From the NCBI GenBank assembly GCA_963556695.1, contig CAUWAG010000019.1, positions 1,178,001 through 1,242,000 on the forward strand: a stretch of DNA of 64,000 nt, in the 5' to 3' direction. Position 1 is the first letter of the stretch. The number at the start of each line of letters is the position of its first letter. Made by a program: the position numbers and the translations under genes. Shown here one piece after another: positions 1-12,632 of the stretch. The DNA comes from Anthostomella pinea. Its lineage: Eukaryota > Ascomycota > Sordariomycetes > Xylariales > Xylariaceae. Below the pieces are notes generated by a model. It had not been told where the DNA came from. It ran no database searches and saw only the letters and a list, made by a program, of their open reading frames with translations.

Positions 1-562
1 GTACGGGTCTGACGGCCTCATCACGACCTTCAACGATAGCTCGAAGCTTCTGCCAAACGACCGCAACCAGATCAGCTTCGGCCCGGTCGAAACCGAGTTC
101 CTCGCGGTCAACCTGTATCGCAAGTCATCGAAAACCTGGGTCGGAGTCTGCGAGCTGGAAGTCTGGACACGACCGGTCCCGGGCCCCGAGTATTACGCCG
201 TCGACGCATACCTCAGCGGGGCGGAAACCCGGGTCGTTTTTGATAACGCATCGCATGCGACAGCCAACGGAGCTGTGGTTGGGGGGTTGGGGTCGGATAG
301 TAACGTGGCCTTCTCGGGGATCGTGTCAGATGGCGGCCAGGCTCTCCTCACACTCAGCTACTCCAACGCCGGAAACACGACAGTGAGCCTGAGTGTCGAG
401 GTCAATCAGGTACCGCAGACAAGTATCAGTCTGCTACCGTCGAAGGGTAAATACGCCAATGCCACTGCCGATGTCACACTGACCGAAGGTAAGAATTATG
501 TGAGCATTCGAGGGGGGTCGGACAGTCAGAACGTCAAGCTCGAGATTTTGAGACTGTCATGA
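1..562 (+). CDS. C-terminal part of a secreted glycosidase-like protein (partial)
   Basis: An open frame enters at base 2 and runs to a TGA at 560-562, giving about 186 residues. The first third ends in a beta-sandwich-like stretch with VCELEVWT, as seen in F5/8-type C domains that follow six-hairpin glycosidase domains in secreted fungal proteins. The tail has alternating Gly/Ser/Val strands and putative N-glycosylation sites (NTT, NAT), consistent with a second carbohydrate-binding-like sandwich. The catalytic part lies outside the window, so substrate and family cannot be fixed. Recognition is from general resemblance only. Confidence 0.6.
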   Translation, partial: YGSDGLITTFNDSSKLLPNDRNQISFGPVETEFLAVNLYRKSSKTWVGVCELEVWTRPVPGPEYYAVDAYLSGAETRVVFDNASHATANGAVVGGLGSDSNVAFSGIVSDGGQALLTLSYSNAGNTTVSLSVEVNQVPQTSISLLPSKGKYANATADVTLTEGKNYVSIRGGSDSQNVKLEILRLS

Positions 563-1467
563 TCTTGTGTACATAGAAACAGGTTGGATACAGTATGTTG
601 AATACAGATGAATGTGGAACGTCGTCGTCTTGGTGAGTATTTTGGCCACTGATCTCTTCAAATCCCAGGCCCAGGTCTTGTACGGCTAACATTGAATGAC
701 ACGCTGCACCCAGCTGGCCTCATACCTTCAGACTGCCATCTCATGTCCTTGATTGAATGTCTGCGGTACGCGGATACTAGGACCCGTGTTGCTACTTATA
801 GGCACTTCGGTGGATCTGGAGGCATGGCACAAGGAGGGCCAAGGCTTCCATGGCTTCCATCGTAATCAATGTTCATCTCACATGTGTCTGCCCCTCACGC
901 AGACCTACCACGTACCTTGAGTTATTAGTTGGCTGGTACGTTGGGACGACTGTCTGACCTTGAGCCGTTAGCATGAGATTTTCTCTCACGGAAATGCGAA
1001 CTGTGGTAAACATACCACTCGGGTCTCTCATTCCCCAAACAATTGAACCTTAATGCACTCGATTGATTGACATTGCTGAATGCCAAATAATGGTGATGCG
1101 AATGGGAATACAGTGAACTAAACAAACTCCCCACTGTAGCTTGACAGCTGTGGGCAGCTGTCGAGCAACTAAGGTTAGGGGGATCTGGAATGGCAAAGAA
1201 CATCTGGATTTGACCACCTGCAGTCTCGAAATCCCACTTGGCGCGCCACGCTTTGCGCTTCAGCTTCAGTCTTGTTGAACACGGCATTCGACGAAGAACA
1301 GCATCACTCTGGCCCCCCTTTTGCCTGGAAGCTCGTCTCCTTCTTCTTCTACCTTTTCTACTTCTTTCTCTTTAACAAGCCTCGAGGACACCCCCGACCG
1401 CCAACCATTCCAATGAGTGCCGGGACGAGACAGTAGATAGCCTCCCGCCCATCTGTCCACACTCATC
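563..1467. other. Intergenic, upstream of the P5A-ATPase gene
   Basis: No supported gene. The last 150 bases before the start codon at 1468 are pyrimidine-rich (TTCTTCTTCT runs, CCTTTTCTACTTC), typical of a fungal 5' leader. Confidence 0.6.
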
Positions 1468-4400
1468 ATGCCCCTTGTCGACAACTCCCAGATCAAGGGC
1501 GCCGAGCTCCTCTCGCCGCGGCCCTTGTATCTACACGCCTACGTATGGCCGTTCGCCATCGTATGGCCCATCTTTGCGCGCTACCTGTACACCCCCGAGC
1601 TGTACGAGAAGCACATCAGCTCGTCCGAGTGGACCTTCGTGTGGTGCGCCACCATCATCACGCTGCAGAGCCTGGTCTGGCTCACCACCCACTGGAGTGT
1701 CAACCTCAAGGCCACCTTCACTGCCGCCAAGGCCAACACCGTCGAGGACGCCCAGCTGATCAAGGTCATCCCCATCGCCAACGCCGGGTCCGCCGACATC
1801 TGTGACATCATCCGCGACAAGGTACCATTCCCGTCCTCCCTTTACTGTGTAAACGTCGACTGACATTACTTCAAGGTCAACGGCAAGACGAACCTCTCCT
1901 TCTTCTTCCAGAAGCGCCGCTTCCTCTACGACCCCGCGAAGCGATACTTCAGCCCCCTGACCTACGAGATCGATGTCGAGCCGAAGCCCACCATCGACAA
2001 GTTCCAGAAGTCCAAGGGCATCACGAGTCAGGCTGAGCTAACGAGGCTCGAGCAACACTATGGCACAAACACATTCGACATTCCTGTGCCAACCTTCACC
2101 GAGCTTTTCAAGCAGCACGCCGTCGCCCCCTTCTTCGTCTTCCAGATCTTCTGTGTCGGTCTGTGGATGCTCGACGACTACTGGTACTACTCCCTGTTCA
2201 CCCTCTTCATGCTGGTCGTCTTCGAGAGTACCGTGGTCTGGCAGCGACAGAGGACCCTGAACGAGTTCCGCGGCATGAGCATCAAGCCCTACGACATGTG
2301 GGTCTACCGCCTGGGCAAGTGGTCCGAAATTCAGAGCGACAAGCTTCTACCGGGTGACCTCGTGTCCGTGGGACGCACAAAGGAGGACAGCGGCGTTGCT
2401 TGCGACATGCTGCTGGTAGAAGGCACCGCCATCGTGAACGAAGCCATGCTGTCGGGCGAGAGCACACCGCTACTCAAGGACTCGGTTCAGCTACGACCTG
2501 GTGATGCGCCTATTGACACAGAGGGTCTGGACAAGAACTCATTTCTGTGGGGTGGTACCAAGGTCCTGCAGGTCACCCATGGCAATGCCGATGAGGAGAG
2601 ACCGAAGCTTGCGTCTGGCGTCCCAGTGCCCCCCGATAACGGCGCCATGGCTATCATCGTGAAGACTGGCTTCGAGACCTCCCAAGGTAGCCTGGTCCGG
2701 ACCATGATCTACTCGACCGAGCACGTCTCGGCCAACAACGCAGAAGCCCTGTTCTTCATCCTGTTCCTGCTCATCTTCGCAATCGCTGCCTCTTGGTATG
2801 TCTGGGACGAGGGCGTCAAGAAAGACCGGAAACGGTCGAAGCTGCTCTTGGACTGCATCTTGATCGTCACCAGTGTTGTGCCCCCTGAGCTGCCCATGGA
2901 ACTCAGCCTCGCCGTCAACACCAGTCTTGCCGCCTTGGCCAAGTTGGCTATCTTCTGTACCGAGCCTTTCCGTATCCCGTACGCTGGTCGCGTTGACATC
3001 GCCTGCTTCGACAAGACCGGCACCCTTACCGGTGAGGATCTGGTCGTCGAGGGCATCGCCGGCTTGGGACTGGGACACACCGGTACGGATACGCCTCGGG
3101 AATCTGACGGCGCCCACAGCCACATGACGCCAGTCAAACAGGCCGGCATGGAGACGACTCTGGTGCTTGCCTCGGCCCATGCCCTTGTCAAGCTTGACGA
3201 AGGCGACATCGTCGGTGATCCCATGGAAAAGGCGACCTTGACCGCGCTCGGATGGGGACTGGGCAAGAATGACACTCTCGCCGCCAAATCTTCCGTCACA
3301 GCCGCAGGAGGCACTGCTGGCACTGTACAAGTCAAGCGCCGGTTCCAGTTCTCGTCGGCTCTGAAGCGCCAGAGCTCCGTCGCCACTGTCAATGCCGTGG
3401 ACCCCAACACAGGCAACAGGTTGCGTGGCACCTTTGTCGGTGTGAAGGGTGCACCAGAGACCATTATGAAGATGCTTGTCACTGTTCCTCGAGATTACGA
3501 GGAGACGTACAAGTATTTCACCCGGCGGGGCTCGCGTGTGCTTGCTCTCGCCTACAAGCAACTGACTGTTGATAACGAATTGGGCTCGGGCAGGATCAAC
3601 GAGCTGAAGCGTGAGAAGGTCGAGTCGGAGCTCACCTTCGCCGGTTTCCTGGTCCTCCAGTGTCCCTTGAAGGACGATGCGAAGCAAGCCGTGCAGATGT
3701 TGAACGAAAGCAGCCACCGCGTCGTCATGATTACCGGAGACAACCCTCTTACGGCTGTGCATGTGGCCCGCGAGGTCGAGATAGTAGACAGGGATGTTCT
3801 CATCCTCGACGCACCGGAACGGAACGAGGGAGGCGAGAAACTGGTCTGGCGAAGTGTGGACGACAAGACCAGTATCGAAGTTGACGCGTCCAAGCCAATC
3901 GACCCTCAAATCCTCAAGTCGAAGGATATCTGCGTCACCGGATACGCGCTTGCCAAGTACAAGGAGAACGTCTCTGCCTGGCGATCGCTGTTGCGTTATA
4001 CCTGGGTCTATGCTCGTGTCTCCCCGAAACAGAAGGAGGAAATTATTCTCGGTCTCAAGGACATGGGCTATTTCACCCTCATGGCGGGCGATGGCACCAA
4101 CGACGTTGGCGCCTTGAAACAGGCACACATTGGCATCGCTCTCCTCAATGGCACCCAGGAGGACCTGACGAAAATTGCCGAGCACTCCCGCAACACCCGG
4201 ATGAAGGAGATGTACCAGAAACAGGTCGATCTGATGAAGCGATTCAACCAGCCCGCCCCGCCTGTCCCTGCAATGATTGCGCATCTCTACCCCCCTGGTC
4301 CGTCCAACCCGCATTATCAGAAGGCAATGGAACGCGAGGCGAATAGGAAGGGCACCACTGTCGGGGAGCTCGCCAGGTTAAACGGAACCAGCATGGAGAC

Positions 4401-5561
4401 GGTGACGTCGCCGGCCGCGCAGCAACTGATGAACCAAGATGGCCGGACGGCTAGGCAGCAAGAGTCGATGAAGAAGGCCTCCGGACTCGCGGACAAGATG
4501 ACGACGGCCATGATGGAACAGGAGCTCGGTGAGGACGAGCCGCCAACGCTCAAGCTCGGCGATGCTTCGGTTGCGGCGCCCTTCACCAGCAAGCTGCGGA
4601 ACGTGGTGGCGGTGCCGAACATCATCCGACAGGGCCGCTGCACGCTGGTGGCGACGATCCAGATGTACAAGATCCTGGCTCTCAACTGTCTCATCAGCGC
4701 CTACAGTCTCAGTGTTCTCTACCTCGAAGGCATCAAGTTTGGCGATGGGCAGATCACCATCAGCGGGATGCTCATGAGCGTCTGCTTCCTGTCCATCTCC
4801 CGTGCCCGGTCCGTCGAGGGTCTGTCCAAGGAGAGGCCTCAGCCGAACATCTTCAACTTCTATATCATCGGCTCCATCCTTGGCCAATTCGCGGTGCACA
4901 TTGTCACGCTCATCTACATTGCGCGATTCTGTGACAAACTTGAACCGTAAGTTGGATCCAACTGCCCCCGTCCCTCCATGGTGTGTAAACTAATAATGTG
5001 TATAGTCGCTCTGAGATGGTGGACCTCGAAGCCGAGTTTTCGCCCTCGCTTCTCAACAGTGCCGTGTACCTCCTGCAGCTGATTCAGCAGATCTCTACTT
5101 TTGCGGTCAACTACCAGGGCAGACCTTTCCGGGAGTCGCTTTCGGAGAACAAGGGCATGTTTTACGGCATCATCGGCGTGACGGCGATTGCGTTCTCGTG
5201 CTCGACCGAGTTCATCCCCGAGCTCAACGACCAGATGAAGCTCGTCAAGTTCAGCGACGAGTTCAAGACGACCATGACGGCGGTCATGGTCATCGACTAC
5301 GTCGGCTGCTATGTCATTGAGGTGGTGCTCAAGGCGCTTTTCAGTGACTATCGCCCTCGCGACATTGCGCTCCGACGGCCCGAGCAACTCGAGCGTGAGA
5401 GGGTGCGAAAGGAGGCGGCGAAGGCTATAACGGACGCCGAGGAAGAGAAGAAGCGGCTAGCAAAAGTGGAGGAGTTTGAGAAGAAGGTCGAGGAGCGAAG
5501 GCAGAAGATCCGCGAATGGGGCAACAACCGCGGACAAGCCCAGGCACAGGTGGCGAGGTAG
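1468..5561 (+). CDS. SPF1: P5A-type ATPase, ER transmembrane-helix dislocase (Spf1)
   Basis: Three exons: 1468-1821, 1876-4946 and 5006-5561 (introns of 54 and 59 nt, the second with a CTAATAAT branch sequence), giving 1326 aa, close to fungal Spf1 proteins. The actuator loop has MLSGEST near residue 310. The P5A signature PPELPMELSLAVN precedes the phosphorylation motif DKTGTLT with Asp497, and the hinge motif GDGTND lies near 856-861. Membrane segments flank these in the usual order, and the C-terminus is a charged Lys/Glu/Arg coiled coil. Known role of the family: an ER P-type ATPase that removes mislocalised tail-anchored or signal-anchored helices, affecting ER homeostasis. All catalytic motifs are intact. 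Confidence 0.95.
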
Positions 5562-6133
5562 CGAGTGAGCCTGCTCACACCCATCTCGTACGTGTTATAG
5601 ATGCATCTTGGGGCTGGTGGGTCAAGTATCCAAAAGTAGACACATATATAGAGGAGTTAAGTTACGGGGCTAGGTTGAACATTCACCAACCCCTTCATAC
5701 ACCCGACAGAGATACCTATATGAGATGAAAGAAAGCCCGGCAGTGTACCTCTTGCAAATGTGGCGTAATATGCCTGGCTGGTGACACTGGCGACAGGAGT
5801 CCACGTAAGACCAGCTGAAGGCACTCGCGGCGGGAGGTTTCAAAAGTAGTAACACCAGTCTAGCCCCACTGAGAGACTCCGCCTACCCGAGGATATGGAT
5901 CCAATCCCATAAGAAGTCCAGATGTCTTATTACATCTCACTCGGGCACGTCTACACCACTTTGAGGTACGTACCTCTGACCAGACATGAACTACAACCTA
6001 AGCACGTATATACACTTCAGTCACAGTATCAGCAAGATCAGAAAAGAGCAAGGAAAACCGCATGTCCCGCGTCTGAGAGCTCACCCTAATAGTTGCCACT
6101 GTTGCTGCATTCTCCTATTATTATAGGCTAGAG
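5562..6133. other. Intergenic between SPF1 and the CofD-like gene
   Basis: Contains the SPF1 3' region and the promoter of the next gene. No gene or repeat was seen. Confidence 0.6.
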
Positions 6134-7761
6134 ATGGACACACCCAGGCCCAGGGGCATCGTCGTCTTTGGCGGCGGCACGGCCACCAACAGCCTGGTCG
6201 ACGTGTTTGAGAGCCTGAGAGAGAGCCGCAACTGCTCGCTGAGCTACATCATACCCATCAGTGACAATGGAGGCAGCTCTTCGGAGCTCATCCGTGTCTT
6301 TGGCGGTCCCGGTAAGAGAGCCCGTCCACACGCACCTTGAGACGGAACACAGCGCTGACACGGGTTCATGCACCGAACAGGTATAGGAGACGTGCGCAGT
6401 AAGCCGAAGCTGGATCATCAATGATCACACGGCTGGATGCTGACTAACTGACGCGCTGTTTGTTTGTCCAGGCAGACTCGTCCGCCTGATACCGGACTCG
6501 GAGGCCGACGCCGGGCGGGCGGCCATCAAGGCGCTCTTCAACCACCGCCTGTCGTCCGACCCGCTCCGCGCGCGCTCCGAATGGCTGGACATCGTCGAGG
6601 GACGCGACCAGCTCTGGGCCGACATGTCGAGCGAGAAACGCGAGCTCATACGCTCCATCTTCAACCACGTGAACCTCGAGATCGTCAAGCGGGCCCGGCC
6701 GAGCTCTGTCTTCAACTTTGCCAAGGCGAGCATCGGAAACCTATTCCTGACCGGGTAGCCTAGCCTTCCTCGTCATTCCTGCACACCGGGCCGCACTGCT
6801 GACTGACATGGCCGTGGCACACAGCGCACGCGTCTTCACCGGCTCCCTCGAGTCCGCCGTCTACCTGCTCTCGACCATCTGCGCCATCCCGTCGACGGTG
6901 AGCACGCTGCCGGCCATCAACAGCAACTTCACGCACCACATCTGCGCCGGGTTGGCCGACGGGTCGCACATCACGGGCCAGAACGCCATCTCGCACCCGT
7001 CGGCGCCGACGGCGCTGCCTGACACCCGCGCCGCCGCCGATGAGAACAACGACAACAACGACCACGTGCTGCGCGAGACCGAGGCCCACGACCGCATCGA
7101 GGACGCCACGCTGCCGGGCTCGCTGCCCTCGCTGCGCAAGCCGTACATCGACTTCAGCAAGGCCGACGCCGACGACGACGACCTGCCCGCCCGCATCGAG
7201 CGCATCTGGTACATCAACCCCTACGGCCACGAGATCTGGCCGCTCGCCAACCCCAAGGTCGTGGCTGCCCTGCAGGCCGCCAGCGCCGTCATCTACAGCG
7301 TCGGCAGCCTGTACACATCGCTAGTACCGAATCTCATACTGCGTGGCGTCGGCGCCGCCATCAGCAATGACGGCCCCGCGTCGCGCCTGCGGAAGAAGGT
7401 CATGATCCTCAACGCCAGCGTCGACCGCGAGACGGGTCCGCTCTCGCGCCCGCTGACGGCCACCGACTTTGTGCGCGCCATCGCCCGGGCCGGTGCCGAG
7501 AGCCAGGGCCATTTCGGGCACCAGGGCCGGGATGACGAGGTGAGGCGCTATGTCACACATCTGATCTATCTCGAGGGCGAGGGGGTGCCTGCGGTGGACC
7601 GGGACGAACTGGCAGCGCTGGGCGTCGACGGCATACGCGTCTACGGGCGAAGGACCGACGGGGTCTTGCAGTATGACGAGGCCGGTCTGGCGCGGGCATT
7701 AGAGGCCGTTATGGGCAAGCCAGAAATGGTACGGAGTCGTAGAAATACAAGCACACAGTAG
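6134..7761 (+). CDS. CofD/YvcK (UPF0052) family protein
   Basis: Four exons: 6134-6311, 6381-6398, 6472-6754 and 6825-7761, giving 471 aa. The join is fixed by the family motif: exon 1 ends in FGGPG, the 18-nt microexon supplies IGDVR, and exon 3 continues SRLVRLIPDSEA. The N-terminus has the nucleotide-binding-like GGGTATNSLV followed by PISDNGGSSSELIR. Later conserved blocks are SIGNLFLTGARVFTGS, and an Asn-Pro-rich stretch before a predicted-substrate loop. Archaeal CofD is a phospholactate transferase and bacterial YvcK binds UDP-sugars; the role of the fungal branch (yeast YNL011C) is not established. A poorly conserved Asp/Asn-rich insert lies at about residues 225-285. Confidence 0.85.
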
Positions 7762-8183
7762 ACATCTTCGACACCCATCAAAGTGCAGGGGCGTCAATGG
7801 AGTCTGGTTCATCAGGGGAGAACACAGAGACTCAATGCCGAGGTTGAACATCACATATATACAATGGGTGGTTTATGCCCCCATCAAGTAGCACTTAGTT
7901 GAACAGAGTAGGAGAGAAGTAGGTAGCCATGGTATCATCCGGGTTCAATATCTTACAATTGGTTTGCGAGCTCAAACCACAAGGTCTATTACGCATGCCA
8001 CCACGAAACAAGCAGCCGAAGGCAAGACGGCCCTAGTACCCCGTGACCAAAGGGAGACCGCTTCATCCAATCTAGTACACCGGACCTTCTACTCCTCTAG
8101 CCTCTCGACCTCTACTCGCCTGGCCTTTCGACCATGGTGTTCGACAGGCGGCTGTCCCTCGGGAAAGGGGCGGGGGGAGTTGC
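7762..8183. other. Convergent 3' region
   Basis: Lies between the stop of the CofD-like gene and the stop of the malate dehydrogenase gene on the other strand. No gene was seen; it presumably holds both 3' ends. Confidence 0.6.
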
Positions 8184-9407
8184 TTATTTGGGAGGGTTGG
8201 AGGCAACAAAGGCAACACCCTTCTCGATGTTCTTCTTCAGGTCGCCCAGGCAGGCCTCGAGAAGCTTCTCCTCGTGGGCGTCGACCTCGCCGACGGGCAG
8301 GATCTTCTCGATACCGCTGGGGCCCAGCTCGACCTTGGAAGCGAAGAACTCGACGCCTTGGTCCTTGTAGAGCGGGCTGTCGACAAAGGACGGCTCAATG
8401 ACACCCTTCTCGCCCTGGGAGGCGCGGATCAGGGACTCGGCCATGCGGGCACCGGCCATGGCCATGGACAGGGTGGCGGAACCAGCACCGTCCTTGGCCT
8501 TGACGACCTCGTCGCCACCAAACTGGACGCGCTTGATGAGGTCGGCGTTGGTGGTCAGGTCGGGGTGGCTGCTCTGGCTGAACAGGGGAACAATGGTGAC
8601 ACCCGAGTGGCCGCCGACAACAGTGATCTTCTCGTCCTTGGGGTCGCTGCCCTTGATCTCGCTGACGAAGCGGCTGGCGCGGACGACGTCGAGGGTGGTG
8701 ACGCCAAAGAGGCGCTTGGGATTGTAGACGCCATGGGCCTTGAAAACCTCGGCGCAGATGGGGACGGTGGAGTTGACGGGGTTGGAGATGATGAGCACGT
8801 TGGCGTCGGGACAGGACTCGGCGCAGGCCTTGGCGAGGTCACGGACGATGGAGGCGTTGGTGTTGAAGAGGTCGTCACGGCTCATGCCAGGCTTGCGGGG
8901 GACACCGGCGGGGATTAGGACGACATCACTGCCCTTGAGGCAGCTGGCGAGGCCGCTGGCATTGGCTTCGTAGCCCTTGACGGAGCTATTGGTGTTGATG
9001 TGGGAGATGTCGGCAGCAACACCTGTATTTGAGGGAATTCCAGGTCAGCTGGAACCAATGACTGATGACCGAGAACGATAGGTACGAGGCATTGAGGAGT
9101 ATCGATGGTGTAGATGGTGTAGATGGTGAGGGATAAACGTACCGGGAGCACCGCGGATATCGTACAGAGCGAGCTCGGTGACTCTGGGGTTGAGCTTGAG
9201 GAGCAGAGACAGCGGCTGGCCGATGCCACCGGCAGCACCGAGGACGGTGACCTTGGACAGCTACATGTTTGGGCGAATGGTCAGCAATTGGGGCTCTGCA
9301 TTGGCTCGTATACCCTCGACAGAAGAGGAGTGGTCACGTACATCGCGGGCCGTAGCAGAGAAAGCCCGGCGCTGGAGGCCACTGAAAACAGCTCTTGCGG
9401 GAATCAT
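8184..9407 (-). CDS. Malate dehydrogenase, mitochondrial
   Basis: Exons complement 9342-9407, 9143-9260 and 8184-9022 (phases 0 and 1), giving 340 aa. Exon 1 encodes a 22-residue basic, hydroxylated presequence ([20 protein letters not shown]), as expected for mitochondrial import. Exon 2 opens with the NAD-binding strand and glycine loop [15 protein letters not shown]. Exon 3 carries the substrate loop [14 protein letters not shown], the [10 protein letters not shown] block and the catalytic His in [10 protein letters not shown]. It oxidises malate to oxaloacetate with NAD+ in the TCA cycle. No PTS1 is present (the C-terminus is NPPK), so this is the mitochondrial rather than the peroxisomal isoform. 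The gene looks intact. Confidence 0.95.
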
Positions 9408-10547
9408 GGTGATGATGCTGAGGGACGAAGGGGACGAAGGGGACGAGTCCGGACCGACGGATGGCAGGTGATGGAGTTGAAGTTGGATAGAGGTATATCG
9501 AACAGCGGAAGACTGGTGTTGGGAATTGAAGTCTGGATGGAAGTCAAGATCTTCAGTCGGGAATAATAATATCTGGGGGGACACCGACAATGGAAGGTCA
9601 GATCGCTGTTGCCAGCTGGAACCGCCGGGATTGGGAGGCTTATCCTGCGCACCGCTATGCCTGTTTGGGCTAGCCGACCATCGGCCATCGGACCAACGGC
9701 GGAAGCCCGGAGTTTGCTCCAGTTTCAATTGGATGGGATGTTTCAATTCCCTCACTCTGAGTATAGGTAGGTACACACGTGATCAATCTATCAAATGTGT
9801 CTGCTTCAACTCCTTTCTTCTACGAGGTAGTCACATCCCTTATTAGGTACGCCATGTTGGTCTTCACCCCTGGATGCTACCTACCTAGGTATACAGAGAC
9901 TCAGTTGTGCTGTCACCCACGCAATACAGAGCAGACGCGTTGACTTATTATCACCTCTTCCTCTGCAAGTCTGAATAATGTGCAGGGAGGGACAAGGCAT
10001 CTTGACTATATATCTATTTAGGACGAAGTAGATATCACATCCCAGGCAGCACCCACTGGTAGCACCATCCACGTGAGGTTCAGTTGCTATGAACAATGAA
10101 CAATGAACAATGAACCATGGAGACGGTGGTTATCAGATAGACAGACACCTCATGGCGGTGGCCCAACAACCCAACTCCAACCGTAGTACAGCTGCCGACA
10201 ATGGGCTGGAGCATCTACATGCCTTACCCAACACAATGGCCACTATTCATTCATCTTGACATTTACGTCTCCATTTCTACCTCCTCTTGCAGCTTCAAAT
10301 TTGCAACTCAGTCGCTGAGTCGCCGAAGCTCACTCGCTATTCTTCTGCTGCTTCTGAGGGCGAGTCTGCAACGCCACTTAACGTTACATCAGAAGTGCAA
10401 GTACACCAGCAGTCAAGGAGACACATCGTCGATTCCCTCGTCATCGTCGAGTTTGCTTCTTGAATAACACAGGCCACAGGAAAGTTGCCCACTCGCAACT
10501 TGCGTCGTCCAGCGCAGCCCACTCTCAGCTTCGAATCTCGCGCCACC
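9408..10547. other. Divergent promoter region
   Basis: Shared upstream region of the malate dehydrogenase gene (minus) and the kinase-like gene (plus). It contains a short tandem ATGAACA repeat around 10090-10115 and pyrimidine-rich stretches. No gene was seen. Confidence 0.6.
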
Positions 10548-12632
10548 ATGTCCAACACTAACAACGACAATTTTGCGGAGAAAGGTGCCTCGAAACTTGG
10601 GCCTGTTTCCGCCACACCGACTCAACGAGACCAGACATGCGGCCGCACGAAAGAGATTCCCGGCTCCCACTCCCATGTAAGTCTCTTGGCCAACCTCTTC
10701 CACTGATAAGTCTGGTCGCTGCCTCTTACCAAGATTTGGGTTTCTTCATCTTATTTGCGAAGTGCTTCTGTTCCTCCCTTTCCCCTTTCCCCCTCCGAGA
10801 GCTATACATCACGGCTCTCTGGGAGCATATGCTTATACATGCCCCGTATTAGCTATGGGCCACCTCCATGGCCAACTCGGAGCAGCGGAATACACGAGCT
10901 GCCCGTTCCTGATCGAGACAGACAATGAAAGACTTTGGCCACCGACACTGACAGCACACCCTCCTAGGTGCACCACTCTGGGCTGACCTTCCCAAGTCAA
11001 GCCATACAGTTACCCTCCCCATCCCACGACTCTTTGTCTACCGGCCCCGATACTCTGATTAGCATCGAAGACCATGTCTCCATTGCCAACCCGGAGTTGT
11101 TGACCCGGACAGATGTTGCCAGTCACCGGTCTCCATCGCCGGACTCCTTGTTTGGCGGCGATGATATCGAGATCAGCTTCGACAGCGATGATCCCGCCAG
11201 TCCGGGTCCATCAGAACAGGCACAAACGAGCACCAACCCATCATCAGATGCGGACCACTCGCGCAACATTACACCAGCGACGACGTCATCTGTCGTGACC
11301 ATACCTCCCCATCAGAATAACCCAAGCTACGGTCTGAAGTGGGTCGACGACTGGGGTTCCATTCGACCTGAGTGGGCAGTCGAGCTCAGGGTCGAGTCCA
11401 TCATCGCAACGCTGCAGTCCGCCCTAGGTCCGGACAAGGAGTTCGATGTCCGCCATTGGCACGACGGGGCCCTCAGCAAGCTCTACCGCATTTCTTTTGA
11501 TCAGAAACACTTCATGATGCGCGTGTGTCTCCCCGTATGCCCCAAGACCAAGACGGAGAGTGAGGTGGCAACGCTCCGATGGGTAGATGAGAACACCAAA
11601 CTGCCTGTTCCCCGCGTCAAAGCCTTTGACGCCTCACGAGACAACCCTCTTGGCTTTGAGTGGATCCTCATGACCATGATAGAGGGAACACCCCTCTCGC
11701 AGTGCTTGCACACCACCACCCAGGGGGCAAAGGAGCGAATCGTCACACAGCTGGCCGCCTACGCTGCCGCGGCCTACGCCAAGCAGTTCACCGGGGGCAT
11801 TGGGAACATCTACCCGACCTCGCCAGATGCCGCCAGCTCGGAGCTGCGGGTTGGTGAGATGGTCTCCCTGGCGTACTTCTAGGGGGAGCGCGCCGAGGTT
11901 GATCACAGCCGGGGACCGTTCCGCGACGCCGCCGAGTGGGTCGACAGTCGTCTACGGCTTGCTGTAAAGGACCTTACGTGGCAGCTACATGGTATGTCCA
12001 ACGTCCAACGCAAGGCCACCCAGAAGAAGTTGGAGCTCCTGGACCGCCTTGAGGTACTGGTCGCCAGGTTCTTTCCCGCTCCCCAGGACAATTCAGACCA
12101 GGACATGGTGGACATGGATGTGGAGGGACGCGAGGGCCAGAATGAAGAGCGACACGTTCCCACCGTGTTATGGCATGATAACCTCTCGGCTGATAACCTC
12201 CTCGTCGACGAGAACGGCATGCTGTTTGGTGTTATCGACTGGCAGTGCGTCTCCTGTCTTCCGCTTTACGAGGCCTGCCAATTCCCGACCTTTCTACAGC
12301 AGGCCGTCGACCGCCTAGCGGAGCCGATGACGGTACGCTACATCATTCCCGGCTCTGGAGAGCTCGACCCCATCTACGAGAGTCATCTGAGGCAACACGA
12401 GGTCACCTTGCTACGCCAACTTTACATCCAGGAACTCTTGTACCATTCCCGCGATCTTGTCAAAGTTTGGATGGACGAGACGAATGCCGACCTTAGAGAT
12501 TTCGAGGCCGCAGTACAGAACTTTGGCAACGACTCTGCCAGCAATATCGTGGAGAGGTGGGTGGCAGCAGTTGAGAAGGGCGAAAAACCTGGAAGTTTAC
12601 CTCGGCGACTACATGAACAGCTCATGCAGTAG
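10548..12632 (+). pseudogene. APH-family kinase-like gene with an in-frame stop
   Basis: Exon 1 is 10548-10676 (start in the good context CGCCACCATG). A 291-nt intron follows and exon 2 begins at 10968 (codon GTG, phase 0). The frame stops at a TAG at 11880-11882 after 347 codons, yet the same frame stays open and protein-like for another 250 codons to 12632. The upstream half carries the N-lobe of an aminoglycoside-phosphotransferase-like fold (PF01636 type). The downstream half carries the catalytic loop HDNLSADNLLVDENG and the metal-binding FGVIDW. The stop falls in LAYF-stop-GERAEVDHSRGPF, where related fungal proteins usually have Trp, so TGG to TAG is likely. A 29-nt GT..AG segment over the stop is too short for an intron. 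Without readthrough the product lacks the catalytic residues. The substrate is unknown. Confidence 0.75.

Noticed and set aside
2539..4314. 591-codon open frame on the minus strand within SPF1
   Set aside because: It is a shadow of the GC-rich SPF1 coding sequence; it has no domain motifs and overlaps an intact, motif-complete gene.
8274..8918. 214-codon plus-strand frame opposite malate dehydrogenase
   Set aside because: It is the antisense of conserved MDH codons and carries no independent signals.
11852..11880. A 29-nt intron that would remove the stop in the kinase gene
   Set aside because: It is shorter than any credible fungal intron, would leave the frame shifted, and would delete conserved residues.
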